Below are positions 16,208 through 26,100 of a DNA stretch of 34,092 nucleotides, in pieces. The position numbers and the translations under genes are program-made. The stretch lies in contig JAGLCS010000057.1 in the NCBI GenBank assembly GCA_023146115.1, positions 1 through 34,092 on the forward strand. Direction: 5' to 3'. Source of the DNA: Abyssibacter sp. GTDB taxonomy: Bacteria; Pseudomonadota; Gammaproteobacteria; Nevskiales; OUC007. The first letter of the stretch is position 1. Each line of letters begins with the position of its first letter. The notes below the pieces were generated by a model that searched no databases, was not told where the DNA came from, and worked only from the letters and a program-made list of their open reading frames with translations.

Positions 16208-16909
16208 TCAGTCCGCGTGTTCGGCGACCCACCCGCGCTCCTGGGCGACACGCATCAGCGCCAGGCGACTACTCACTCCCACCTTCTGGTAGATATTGTG
16301 CAAATGGGTTTTCACGGTGCCTTCGCTCACATGGGCGCGCGTGGCGATTTCCTTGTTGCGCAGGCCTCGGCAGACAAAACGCACCATTTCCAACTCGCGA
16401 TCCGACAACAAGGCTTTGGCGGACTGCTGGGCTTGGTCGGTCGCCAGCATCCGCTCAATGGCACTCCCCAGGGATCGCATTTCGACCCAGCGGCCGCCCG
16501 CAGCCACCTTGCGCAGGCAAGCGATCAGCAAATCCGTCGGCATAGTTTTGAGCAGCAGCCCGTGAACGTCGTGGCGAACCGCATCGATGGCCGCTGCAGC
16601 ATCCAGTTCCGCAGCCAACAAAATAATCTTGGTCTCGGGCGACGCGCTACGGATCCGCGACAGCTGCTCAAAACTGCTGCCGCCCTCGAGCTTCATGTCC
16701 AGCACGGCGAAGGCGGGTTTCGCCCGCTCCACTGACTCATGGAGGTCGGCAATCGTCGACACGCAGCTCACCACCGTGAACTCGTCCGCCCCATCAATCA
16801 TGGCGCGCACGCCCTCTGCGAATAATGGCTGGGTATCAGCGACAACCGTGGTCCCTGCCAACCGATTGATCGCCGGCTGAGGTGCCGGGACCTGACCATC
16901 GTCCTTCAT
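16208..16909 (-). CDS. LuxR/NarL-type response regulator with atypical receiver
   Basis: About 233 residues: a receiver domain (about 20-125) and a LuxR-type helix-turn-helix (about 169-226; LSDRELEMVRFVCRGLRNKEIATRAHVSEGTVKTHLHNIYQK). The phospho-acceptor is D71 in FAVLDMKL, and the conserved lysine is K121 in LLLKTM. The acidic pocket has A-D instead of D-D (VVADTQ), and the switch Thr/Ser is Ala (LLAAEL), so the domain may respond weakly or without normal phosphorylation. The frame is open to 17056, but the receiver begins just after ATG 16909. There is no kinase gene beside it. The hybrid kinase encoded at 19740-22820 is a possible partner. It lies upstream of the export operon on the same strand and may regulate it (inference). 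Confidence 0.88.
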   Translation of the reverse strand: MKDDGQVPAPQPAINRLAGTTVVADTQPLFAEGVRAMIDGADEFTVVSCVSTIADLHESVERAKPAFAVLDMKLEGGSSFEQLSRIRSASPETKIILLAAELDAAAAIDAVRHDVHGLLLKTMPTDLLIACLRKVAAGGRWVEMRSLGSAIERMLATDQAQQSAKALLSDRELEMVRFVCRGLRNKEIATRAHVSEGTVKTHLHNIYQKVGVSSRLALMRVAQERGWVAEHAD

Positions 16910-17108
16910 TCCGAGTATTCCCCAATCCCGCGTCGTACGTTGCTTGCCTCGCTCAGCACATCCTACCTGCCCGAGCAGCCCCGCTACTCTATCGTTCGGT
17001 ATAGCACCACCACCCACATGGGGCAGCGAGATTTCTACCCACCCACCGATGTCCACCTGATGCGTCTGCCTTCAAGCTAGCGACATCGGTTATGCAGCGG
17101 ACACGAAT

Positions 17109-17393
17109 ATGGAACGACGAGTCGCCAAACGCTTTGCGATTCAGCGCGATGCCACGGTCGACGGAAGCCATGCACTGGTGGCCAACGTTAGCCAAAGTGG
17201 GGCATACGTTCTGCTGGATCAGCATCGCTGCGTTGGCGATCGCGTTGAGCTGTGCTTTCGCACCGAAAGCCTCGCTGGGCCGCTCGACTGGGAGTGCCTG
17301 GGAACGGTTCGCCGCGTCTCGATCCGGGGTGGTCTGGGTGTGGAGGTGCAAGCCTTGACGGTATCCGACCCCTATCTGCTGTTGAACGACTAA
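17109..17393 (+). CDS. PilZ-domain c-di-GMP receptor
   Basis: A 94-residue stand-alone PilZ domain. The two c-di-GMP-binding motifs are present: an arginine-rich RxxxR at the N-terminus (ERRVAKRF) and NxSxxG in VANVSQSGAY. It ends in the expected beta-strand GLGVEVQAL. Single PilZ proteins bind c-di-GMP and change the activity of a partner. ATG 17109 puts the RxxxR motif at residues 3-8, as in relatives. It is divergent from the response-regulator gene with a 199-base gap, and is followed after 38 bases by a small secreted protein. Confidence 0.85.
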   Translation: MERRVAKRFAIQRDATVDGSHALVANVSQSGAYVLLDQHRCVGDRVELCFRTESLAGPLDWECLGTVRRVSIRGGLGVEVQALTVSDPYLLLND

Positions 17394-17417
17394 AACTATT
17401 GAATCGCTATACCCCAC

Positions 17418-17423
17418 GGGAGG
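17418..17423 (+). promoter_or_regulatory. Strong ribosome-binding site for the small secreted protein
   Basis: GGGAGG lies eight bases before the ATG at 17432. It decides the start within a longer open frame that begins at 17252 and overlaps the PilZ gene in another frame. Confidence 0.75.
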
Positions 17424-17431
17424 GAACACCT

Positions 17432-17914
17432 ATGGCCAAGCTCATCGCCGCATTCGCAACCTTGTGCGTGATCGTCCTGTTCACATTATCAACCGGCTCG
17501 GCTGAATCAGCCGACACCAATGAACTCCGCCTGGTCCTTGCGTTACCAACGGCATCCGGTGGTGCTCAACAGTTGGCACTTGATGCAGCACCAGGCGAGT
17601 CGATTCAAATGACGAATCTGGCCAGCGAGCAATCGCCCGCTGAACTTCCGGCAGACGCCTACCGCATTCACGGCACGTGGACATCCAAAGACACCTTGGA
17701 ACTGGATGTTTTTGTCGCCGAAACCGTGTCCTTTCGCGACAACGAAACGACATGGGCGCCAGAGCGCGAACTTCGCCACCACCGCCTTTCGGTCCAGCGC
17801 AGTCACGGAAACGGAATTGGCGAGTTGCAACCGGCACCGGGTGGCGTGCCGCAAGCCCTGCTGATGTCTGCCGCGTCGGGCAACGCGGTCGCGAATCGTC
17901 AGCGCACCCTTTAA
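17432..17914 (+). CDS. Small secreted/periplasmic protein, unknown function
   Basis: A 160-residue protein beginning with a clear signal peptide (MAKLIAAFATLCVIVLFTLSTGSAESA, cleavage probably after the GSA or ESA). The mature part reads as short beta-strand-forming stretches (NELRLVLALPTA, YRIHGTWTSKDTLELDVFVAE) with conserved-looking tryptophans. I do not recognise a family. It is 38 bases downstream of the PilZ gene and probably co-transcribed. It ends convergently, eight bases before the end of the REC-GGDEF-EAL gene. Confidence 0.7.
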   Translation: MAKLIAAFATLCVIVLFTLSTGSAESADTNELRLVLALPTASGGAQQLALDAAPGESIQMTNLASEQSPAELPADAYRIHGTWTSKDTLELDVFVAETVSFRDNETTWAPERELRHHRLSVQRSHGNGIGELQPAPGGVPQALLMSAASGNAVANRQRTL

Positions 17915-17922
17915 CGACGGTG

Positions 17923-19743
17923 TTAGGCAGGCACTGCTGGCTTGCCCAGCAGTGCCATGAATTCGCCCCCTGGCAACGCCGGGCTGAACAGAAACCCCTG
18001 AACCTCGTCGCAACCGTGGGACTCCACGAACTCGAATTGGCGTGTGGTGGCGACGCCTTCGGCGACCGTCTTGAAGTCCAGCCGCTTGGCCAACGCGAGT
18101 ATCGCGCCGACGATGGCCCGATCTTCCGCATCGGTTTCGATGTCGCGGACAAAGCTTTGATCAACCTTCAACACGTCAAATGGCAGACGCTTGAGATAGG
18201 CCAGCGACGAGTAACCGGTGCCAAAGTCGTCCAGGGCCAGCGTGACGCCCATCTCGCGCAACGCATGGAGCCGGTGAATCACCGACTGCACGTCTCCCAG
18301 CAACGTATGCTCGGTTAGCTCGAACTCCAGACAAACCGGCTCCGGCGCGGCGCCCAGCACTTGGCGGGTGACCTGCAGCAAGTCTCTTGAACCGAAACTG
18401 GCCGCGGACAGATTCACGGCAATCCGCACGCCGTACTGCGCGACAGCGCGCCAGAGCGACGCATTGGACACCACGGTTTCGAGCACATAGCGATCCAACG
18501 CCACGACCAAGCCGGTGTCCTCGGCCAACGGCACGAATTCAGACGGGCTGATGAAGCCGCCCTGCCCATCCGGCCATCGCACCAGGGCCTCGGCGCCACT
18601 GATATGACGATCGCTGACCCGAATCTTCGGCTGAAAATAGACTTCGAGCACGCGATTGCGCAGCGCATCGCGCAGGCGCTGCTCAAGCTGCAGCTGATGG
18701 CCCAGGTTGGCATCAAGCGTAGGCGAGTAGCGGCTGATCTGATCACGGCCACTGCTCTTGGAGTGGATCGTGGCCGCCTGCAATCGCTTGATCAGCCCCA
18801 GCGGTTCGTCGCCGTCATCCGGGAACAGCGTGACCCCGCCGCTGGCGGTCACTTCGATCGGCCCGGCGACCCCGGTGTCACGTAACTCGAAGGGGCGGCG
18901 TACTGCGGCCAGCATGCGCTCACCCAGCTCCGCCGCGGCCGAGGGTAGATCGTCGCCGGACAATCGTTCGTCCTCGCTGAGCAGCGTGACGAACTCGTCC
19001 GGGCCGATGCGAGCCAGCAGGTCGGTGGCGCGAATGCACTGTCCCAGCCGCTGGGCCACGGCCCGCAGCAGGCGATCGCCAAACTGTTCGCCATGCGCGG
19101 CGTTGACCATGTGGAATCGGTCGAGGTTGATCGAAACCAGCGCCAGCCGTTGCTTTGCACGCCGCACCCGGTCGGCGGTGCGTTCCAGGCGCATGACGAA
19201 ATCGTGCCGGTTGGCAACACCGGTGACCGTATCGAAACTGAGCAGATAGTCGGCCCGCGCCGTCGCGCTGGCATGTTCCCGGCGCTCACGCTCCAGGGCG
19301 TCCAATGCCTCGGTGAGTTCCAGCGTACGCTCGCGAACGTTGCTCTCCAACGCAATCCGCTGATCCACCAGGGCCAGATGCGTGGCCACCCGGGCTTCGA
19401 CAATCGGCGGGCTGATCGGCTTGGTGATGTAATCGACCGCGCCCACTTGAAGCCCGCGACGTTCGTCCTCCATGTCCGAACGTGCGGTGATGAAAATCAC
19501 CGGGATGCGCCGCGTGCGCGGGTCTTCTTTCAGCTTGCGACAGACTTCGTAGCCGTCCATGCCCGGCATCATCACATCGAGCAGAATTAGATGCGGTGGC
19601 TCGTCGCTACGCGCAATCTGTAAGGTGCGCTCACCGTTGGTGGCCACCTTGACCCGATACTGAGTGGAGAGGATGCCGTCCAACAACTCGATGTTCTCCG
19701 GCGTGTCGTCCACGACCAGCACGGTGGCCGCCGGCGACCTCAT
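17923..19743 (-). CDS. Response regulator with degenerate GGDEF and intact EAL domain (c-di-GMP phosphodiesterase candidate)
   Basis: 606 residues: receiver (about 5-120) with phospho-acceptor D56 in LLDVMMPGMDG and K108; a coiled-coil linker (about 130-165); a GGDEF domain whose signature is GPDEF (247-251), so cyclase activity is doubtful; and an EAL domain (about 350-600). The EAL signature E385-A-L is present, as are the metal/substrate motifs NLSAASF, ELTEHTL, DDFGTGYSSL, K in VLKVDQSF, and VAEGV. The phosphodiesterase should therefore hydrolyse c-di-GMP. The degenerate GGDEF may act as a GTP-binding regulator, as known in other tandem proteins. The start overlaps the stop of the hybrid kinase gene as ATGA, so the two are translationally coupled and the kinase is the likely phosphodonor. 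Confidence 0.92.
   Translation of the reverse strand: MRSPAATVLVVDDTPENIELLDGILSTQYRVKVATNGERTLQIARSDEPPHLILLDVMMPGMDGYEVCRKLKEDPRTRRIPVIFITARSDMEDERRGLQVGAVDYITKPISPPIVEARVATHLALVDQRIALESNVRERTLELTEALDALERERREHASATARADYLLSFDTVTGVANRHDFVMRLERTADRVRRAKQRLALVSINLDRFHMVNAAHGEQFGDRLLRAVAQRLGQCIRATDLLARIGPDEFVTLLSEDERLSGDDLPSAAAELGERMLAAVRRPFELRDTGVAGPIEVTASGGVTLFPDDGDEPLGLIKRLQAATIHSKSSGRDQISRYSPTLDANLGHQLQLEQRLRDALRNRVLEVYFQPKIRVSDRHISGAEALVRWPDGQGGFISPSEFVPLAEDTGLVVALDRYVLETVVSNASLWRAVAQYGVRIAVNLSAASFGSRDLLQVTRQVLGAAPEPVCLEFELTEHTLLGDVQSVIHRLHALREMGVTLALDDFGTGYSSLAYLKRLPFDVLKVDQSFVRDIETDAEDRAIVGAILALAKRLDFKTVAEGVATTRQFEFVESHGCDEVQGFLFSPALPGGEFMALLGKPAVPA
17930..17956. terminator. Perfect 11-bp hairpin between convergent genes
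   Basis: GGCACTGCTGG (17930-17940) and CCAGCAGTGCC (17946-17956) form a perfect 11-bp stem with a five-base loop. It lies just after the stop of the secreted-protein gene and inside the last codons of the REC-GGDEF-EAL gene. No T-run follows on either strand, so it is not a classic intrinsic terminator, but it may stop or stabilise transcripts from both sides. Confidence 0.45.
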
Positions 19744-22700
19744 ACCTCGACACCCAGCGCTGCCGCCAGCGTATCGATCTCGCGACTCGCTTCCTCGAAG
19801 GCGTACGCCGTCATCAGCGCGCGGATAGTCGACAACACGGGCGGCGGGTCATCCAGCATCTGCTCCAATTGCTCCAGAGAAGCCCTGGCGCGGGTGTCGC
19901 CCTCGGCCAGAGCGGTTCGGAGATCACGCAGAATCGGGGCCACGTCTTTCCCGGCAGCGGTCACCGGCTTACCGGCTCCCGGCATCACGGATTCGGCCGC
20001 GGTTTGCGCTGCCAGCAGGTGCGACAACGCACGTTCGATGTCGTCGACCGGAGCGGCAGCGGCACGAAGGTCGTTCTCGTCCCGTGCCAGCGATTCCAGT
20101 CGGCCCGCGCAAGTCTCCAGCGCAGGGAACCCGATGGTGCCTGCCGAGCCCTTGAGCGCATGCCCCAACTGGCGCAGGGTTTCCCAATCCTCTTCGGCCA
20201 ATGCAGTACGCAAGCGCTCAGGGTCGTCACGATGGTGATCGATGAACACATGGAGCATGCGGTCACGCAACACCGGGTTGCCACCGGCTCGCTGCAGAGC
20301 GAGCTGCGCATCGATGCCAGCCTCCGGCGAAGCCGTCGCATCGTCCCCTTCGCCAACCCAGCGCACCACCGTTGCGATCAGACTGCGGGCGTTGACCGGC
20401 TTGGCAATATGGTCGTTCATGCCGGCATCCAGACAGCGCTGACGATCCGCAGCCATGGCATTGGCTGTCATCGCGATGATCGGGATGTTCCGCGATGGGC
20501 CTGACTGGCGGCGAATGGTCCGGGTCGCCTCCAAGCCGTCCATCTCCGGCATCTGCATGTCCATCAGAACCGCGCCGTAGGTCTGCGTCATGGCCTGATC
20601 CACGGCCTGCCGGCCGGTCACTGCGACATCAACCTGGGCACCCGCCGACTCCAGCATTTCGACCGCGATCTCACGGTTGACGGGGTTGTCCTCCGCCAGC
20701 AACAACCGAGCGCCCGCCAGCGGCCGGCTCGTCTCGGCGGGGACGACCACGACGCCATCTTTGTTTTTCGGATTGCGTAATTCGACCAGGGTGTCCAGCA
20801 ATGTGGATGCCGATACTGGCTTGATCAGATAACCGTCGAAACGCTCGGAATCCACCTGGGCGAGAACCTCCTCCCTCCCGTAGGCGGTGACGAGGATCAT
20901 CTGCAGATCATGGCCACAGCGCCGGCGGATTTCAGCCGCCGCCTCGATGCCGTTCATGCCGGGCATGCGCCAGTCCATCAGCACCAGATCAAAGCGCCGG
21001 GGCTGCACCTCCTCGACGGCCTCCTCACCCGAGGCCGAGCAGACCACGCTAAGCCCAAAACCCTCCAGCGTGGCGGAGAGGATGTCCCGTGCGGCCGGAT
21101 TGTCATCGACCACCAGGCAACGCAGGCCGAGCAGGTGGTCGCCGGCGCGTTCGGCCAGGCTGCGCACGTCGGCGCCGGTCGGGAAAGCCAGCACAAAGGA
21201 GAAGGTGCTACCGACTCCGAACTCGCTACTCACCTTGATCGTGCCGCCCATCATCCCGACGAGCCGCTGGGAAATGGTGAGCCCCAACCCGGTGCCACCG
21301 AACCGGCGAGTGGTGGAGGCATCAGCCTGGGTGAACGCCTGAAACAACCTGGCAACCTGCTCCGGCGTCATGCCGGCACCTGTGTCGCGGATGGAGAACT
21401 GCAGTTCAACGTGCGTATCGTTACGCTCCATCACCTCCACCCGCACGATCACTTCGCCTTGCGTGGTGAACTTGATCGCGTTGCCGACCAGATTGATCAA
21501 CACCTGACCCAGTCGCAGCGGGTCGCCCATCATCTCCGTCGGCAGGGTCGGCGGCAGATCGAACAACACCTCGATCTCGGCGTTGGCAGTGCGTGTCGCC
21601 GCAATATCCGCGACATTTTGCATCACCTCATGCAGCGAGAAACGTACCGACTCCAGGTCCATCCGGCCGGCTTCGATCTTCGAGAAATCCAGAATGTCGT
21701 TGATGATGCGCAACAGGCTTTGCGCCCCGGACTCGATCTTCTTCAGATAGTTACGCTGCCGGTCGTTGAGATCGGTTTGCAATGCCAGATGCGCCATCCC
21801 CATGACTGCGTTCATCGGCGTGCGAATCTCATGACTCATGTTGGCGAGAAAATCGCTTTTGGCCTGATCGGCCTGCTCCGCGGCGTCCTGAGCCTGCCGG
21901 GCCCGCCCCTCGGCTTGCTTGCGCAGCAAAATGTCCGATTGGATGGCATCCGCCATGCAATTGAAATCCGCGCCCAAGTGCTCCAATTCGCGCACCGAAT
22001 CAATACGAACGCGATGGTGATAGGCGCCGGAGGCAATGCGGTTGGCGCCGTCGGTGAGCCGGCGCAGCGGCCGGACGATGCTCCGCTCGGCCATGACCAA
22101 CAAGCCAGTGCAAACCAGAACCAGCAGCATTACCAGAAACACCTGATATTGCAGCAACGACCGGCTTTGGCGTGCCAGCGCCGCCACCTCGGCACCGGTG
22201 CGGGCATTCACCAGACCGATGAAGGATTCCACCGATGCCATGATGCGGTGCTTGTAATCGAAGTATTCGGGGCCGGTCAGCCGCTGATAAAGCGGATAGA
22301 CCGCCTGGTAGTACGCCGCGGTTCCTGGCGGCTCCCCGATGGCTTCCAGCGCCTGCATTACCTCGGTCTCGATCTCGGCCAGACGGTCGGATTCCTCGCG
22401 CGAGGTATTCAGCGTCGTGAACTCCGAATCCGCAAATCGGGCTTCCTGCATCATGTCGACGAGGGATTTGGCCGCTCCATAGTCAACAACCACATCCGGA
22501 TCCGCCAGGCGGCGATCCCAGAACGAGCCATCGTAGTCTCGCGGCCTGGCCGACTGGCCGTTGCGAATCGCCAGAATTTCGTTGAAATACTCGCGATAGC
22601 GGACATCGCCGGTGGCGACATAAAGCCGCACCATCATCGTCAGCTCGTTCGAGCTCTGACGCATGCGCTCAGCCAGCTTGAAGGTCTGCGTACGGCGGTT

Positions 22701-22820
22701 CTCCGCGACCGCCTGCTGCTCACTAATGCCGAGCTGTAGGGTTGTCACATAGATGAGTAACGCGACCACGGCACCAATCCCGCCCAGTGCCAGCCCCACC
22801 GCCCATCGCATCGACATCAT
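19740..22820 (-). CDS. Hybrid sensor histidine kinase (HAMP-HisKA-HATPase-REC-REC-Hpt)
   Basis: 1026 residues. Two membrane helices (about 7-28 and 225-245) bracket a helical periplasmic sensor of about 195 residues. HAMP follows at about 246-300. The kinase has phospho-accepting H330 in [10 protein letters not shown], the N box N447, and G boxes at about 480-515. Two receivers carry D616 and D754, with K667 and K807. An Hpt domain carries H887 in [11 protein letters not shown]. This is the full His-Asp-Asp-His phosphorelay layout of BarA/ArcB-like kinases. A further helical segment of about 100 residues follows the Hpt. The sensor resembles four-helix-bundle types and its ligand is unknown. 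AGGGA upstream supports the ATG. The downstream REC-GGDEF-EAL gene is coupled through ATGA. Confidence 0.93.
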   Translation of the reverse strand: MMSMRWAVGLALGGIGAVVALLIYVTTLQLGISEQQAVAENRRTQTFKLAERMRQSSNELTMMVRLYVATGDVRYREYFNEILAIRNGQSARPRDYDGSFWDRRLADPDVVVDYGAAKSLVDMMQEARFADSEFTTLNTSREESDRLAEIETEVMQALEAIGEPPGTAAYYQAVYPLYQRLTGPEYFDYKHRIMASVESFIGLVNARTGAEVAALARQSRSLLQYQVFLVMLLVLVCTGLLVMAERSIVRPLRRLTDGANRIASGAYHHRVRIDSVRELEHLGADFNCMADAIQSDILLRKQAEGRARQAQDAAEQADQAKSDFLANMSHEIRTPMNAVMGMAHLALQTDLNDRQRNYLKKIESGAQSLLRIINDILDFSKIEAGRMDLESVRFSLHEVMQNVADIAATRTANAEIEVLFDLPPTLPTEMMGDPLRLGQVLINLVGNAIKFTTQGEVIVRVEVMERNDTHVELQFSIRDTGAGMTPEQVARLFQAFTQADASTTRRFGGTGLGLTISQRLVGMMGGTIKVSSEFGVGSTFSFVLAFPTGADVRSLAERAGDHLLGLRCLVVDDNPAARDILSATLEGFGLSVVCSASGEEAVEEVQPRRFDLVLMDWRMPGMNGIEAAAEIRRRCGHDLQMILVTAYGREEVLAQVDSERFDGYLIKPVSASTLLDTLVELRNPKNKDGVVVVPAETSRPLAGARLLLAEDNPVNREIAVEMLESAGAQVDVAVTGRQAVDQAMTQTYGAVLMDMQMPEMDGLEATRTIRRQSGPSRNIPIIAMTANAMAADRQRCLDAGMNDHIAKPVNARSLIATVVRWVGEGDDATASPEAGIDAQLALQRAGGNPVLRDRMLHVFIDHHRDDPERLRTALAEEDWETLRQLGHALKGSAGTIGFPALETCAGRLESLARDENDLRAAAAPVDDIERALSHLLAAQTAAESVMPGAGKPVTAAGKDVAPILRDLRTALAEGDTRARASLEQLEQMLDDPPPVLSTIRALMTAYAFEEASREIDTLAAALGVEV

Positions 22821-22965
22821 GTCCCTGCCCCAACACAGTCCAAGTTTCCCGAATGGGCCGCCAGCGTGCTCGTATCCACTTCTACCAGACCTGCGACCGC
22901 AAACGCGAACCTGGGCCTCTCACAATCGGGCAGTCTCGCCCGGTATGCCGACGTATCCAATGCAC

Positions 22966-22991
22966 AAAAAAACCGCGCCTGTGCGCGGTTT
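22966..22991 (-). terminator. Rho-independent terminator of tRNA-Ala
   Basis: On the minus strand the sequence reads AAACCGCGC-ACAG-GCGCGGTTTTTTT: a nine-pair stem including the A/T pairs, a four-base loop and a run of seven T. It lies about 28 bases beyond the 3' end of the tRNA and about 145 bases before the hybrid kinase gene, separating the two transcripts. Confidence 0.9.
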
Positions 22992-23018
22992 CTTTTGGTC
23001 CGAATCGGACGACGAACT

Positions 23019-23094
<76 letters not shown>

Positions 23095-23105
23095 AAGTCG
23101 CCGCT

Positions 23106-23134
23106 ATTGTCCGCGATGCTCGCAGAGCAGGCAA
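23106..23134 (-). promoter_or_regulatory. Promoter of tRNA-Ala
   Basis: On the minus strand TTGCCT (23134-23129) and GACAAT (23111-23106) are separated by 17 bases. The predicted start is about five bases before the mature tRNA. The stretch after the -10 box is G/C-rich (AGCGGCGAC), a feature of stable-RNA promoters under stringent control (established for enterobacteria; inferred here). Confidence 0.6.
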
Positions 23135-23146
23135 CAAGCCCTGCTC
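23125..23146. terminator. Hairpin after the RND pump gene, overlapping the tRNA promoter
   Basis: GAGCAGG (23125-23131) and CCTGCTC (23140-23146) form a perfect seven-base-pair stem with an eight-base loop, starting four bases beyond the stop codon of the RND transporter. On the minus strand no T-run follows. The stem contains part of the -35 box of the tRNA promoter. Confidence 0.4.
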
Positions 23147-23149
23147 CAA

Positions 23150-26100
23150 TCAGGCGACCTTGGCCTCGCGGGTGGAGAAATCGCGCCCCAGGACCATGTA
23201 CATGCCGGGTACGACAAACAACGTGAACAGCGTGCCGATGGTCATGCCGGAGGCGATCACGACGCCGATCGCAAAGCGGGACGCTGCCCCCGGCCCGCTG
23301 GCGGTGATCAGCGGCACCACAGCGATCACCAGCGCCGCGGTGGTCATCAACACGGGCCGCAGCCGAATGGCCGCTGCCTTTTCGATGGCGGTACGCTTGT
23401 CGAAGCCATCCCGCGTCTGCAACTGATTCGCAAACTCCACGATCAGGATGCCATGCTTGGAAATCACTCCGATGAGGGTGACCAGTCCGACCTGGGAATA
23501 GATGTTCAGCGACGTGAGTCCGAGGCTAATGAAGATCAACGCACCGCAAATCGACATCGGTACCGTAACGAGCATGATAATCGGGTCGACGAAGCTCTCG
23601 AACTGCGCTGCCAGAACCAGATAGATGATGACGAGTGCAAAAAAGAACGTTGCCACGAGCGCACTACCCTCAGCTTTAAACTGGCGAGACTGGCCCGCAT
23701 AGTCGACGGTATAGCTTTCTGGAAGAATCTCTTCCGCCGTTTTCTCCATAAAGCTCAAGATGTCTCCCAACGCAATACCCGGAACCGGAACACCCTGGAT
23801 GGTCGCAGCATTGAGTTGCTGAAAGCGCTTAAGCATCCGAGGCCGGACGACCTCGTTCAAGGACACCACAGTCGATAGCGGAACCATCTCGCCAGCAGGC
23901 GTGCGGACATGGTAGGTGCCCAGTTGATCCGGATTCAGCCTGTCCTCACGGGCAACCTGCGGAATCACTTTGTAGCTGCGTCCTTGAATCGAGAAGCGAT
24001 TGACGTAACCACCGGACAACATCGCCGCAAGGTTCGTCCCAATGTCCTGCATCGAGAGGCCCATCGCGGCAACCTTCTCACGGTCAATCTCAACCTCTAC
24101 CTGCGGCTTATCGATCCGCAGGTCAGATTCAACAAAAATGAACATCCCGGACTCGCGGACGCGTTGAAGAAATTCCTGGGTGACGTCGTAGATCGCACGC
24201 GATTCGTCGGTGGACCCAATGATGAACTGAACCGGGAGTCCGTTGCTGCCGCCGGGCAATGGTGGCGGTATAAATGCAGCGGTATCCAATCCGGCTATCT
24301 GCGAGATCACACCCTGCATCTCCTGCTGGACTTGTTTGTTGCTCTTGTCCCGGTCGCTCCAAGCATGCAACGTCGCTCCGGTAATCGCCGAATTGACCGC
24401 TGGACCCGAAAACCCGACGCCGTTGATCTGAAAGATATTCTCGACGCTCTCATTCTCACGGATCTTGCCGGCCATGTACTCAGTCCACATGGTGGTTTGG
24501 TCAATAGTGGAATTGGGAGCACCCGTCGACAACATGAACACGATGCCCTGGTCTTCCTCGGGTGCAAGTTCGCTATTTGCTGACACAAACAAGAAATAAC
24601 AAGAAATCAGCACTACGCCACCGAATACCAAAATTACGGGCACCGTGTTGAGTGCCCCATGCAAACGACGCTCATAGCCGTTCTCAAGTTTTGTAAACTG
24701 GCGATCCAGAAAGCCCGCGAATCCGCTCTGATCATTGCCGTTATTCGCCTTGAGCAGCTTGGCGCACATCATCGGGGATAACGTAAGTGCCACGATCCCC
24801 GAGATCAGAACGGCACCGGCGAGCGTAAAGGCGAACTCGATGAACAACGTACCGGTCAGCCCACCGAGTAACCCGATTGGGGCGTAGACAGCCACCAGTG
24901 TGATGGTCATGGCCACGATAGGGCCACCTAACTCCCGCGCACCTACCAACGCGGCTTCTTTCGGTTCCATGCCGTCTTCGATATGACGGTGGATATTCTC
25001 GACAACGATGATGGCGTCATCCACCACCATGCCAATCGCGAGGACCAGCGCCAGCAAAGTGAGCAGGTTGATCGAGAACCCCATAACCAACATGACGAAA
25101 CCTGCGCCCAGCAGCGACAGCGGTACGGCGATCGCCGGGATGATCACGCTTCGGACACTGCCAAGGAAGAGAAAGATCACGACGATCACGATCACCATCG
25201 CCTCGATCAGCGTGGCCTGCACCTCGGAGATCGAATCCTCGATGTAGCGCGTGGCGTCGTAGACGATCTCGGCTTCAAGGCCTTCTGGAATTTGCTCAAC
25301 GATTCTGGGAAAGAGTTCACGAACGTCCGCAATCACATCGAGCACGTTCGCGCCTGGTACCACGTTGATTCCGAAGAAGGTTGCCTTTTGCGAGTTGAAC
25401 TGAACATCGACGTCATAGCTTTCGGCGCCGAGGACAACTGACGCCACATCACCGAGCCGGATTAACGCGTCCCTCTCCTCCCTTACGACGAGATTCTTGA
25501 ACTCCTCAGCGGAATGCAGATCAGTCTCTGCGGTCAGATCAAACGAGATCATCGACCCCTTCGTCTGCCCAACGGCAGCCAGCACATTGTTTGCGCCCAA
25601 AGCCGCATATACATCAGCAGGCGTTACCCCCAGTCCCGCCATGCGTTCCGGCTGCATCCATATCCGCATAGCAAAGGTTCGTGCACCCAAGATCTCGGCC
25701 TTCTGTACACCCTGCACGGTCTGCAATTGGGGCTGCACCACGCGAGTGAGGTAATCCGTAATCTGATTGTTCTCCAGCACCTCCGAATAGAACGATATGT
25801 ACATCGTGGCCGTAGTCTCGCCAACCGTTAGATCGATGGTCGGATCTTCGGAGCCGCTCGGCAGATCAGCACGGATCTTGTTGACCTTAGAAGTGATCTG
25901 AGTGAGCGCCTCGTAGGCGTCGTAGTTCAGCTTCAGGTTGGCCTGGATCGTGGAGACGCCCTGCTGGCTGAATGACTGCAGATAGTCGATACCGTCGGCA
26001 CTAGCAATCTCTCGCTCCAACGGTGTCGTGATGAATCCCTGGACCAAGTCTGCATCCGCACCGGTGTATACCGTCGTCACGGTAATGACTGCATTCTCGG

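Noticed and set aside
20910-22739. 609-codon open frame on the plus strand
   Set aside because: It is antisense to the hybrid kinase, whose domains are unmistakable. The translated product is rich in His, Arg and Gln and resembles no family; long antisense frames are common in GC-rich genes.
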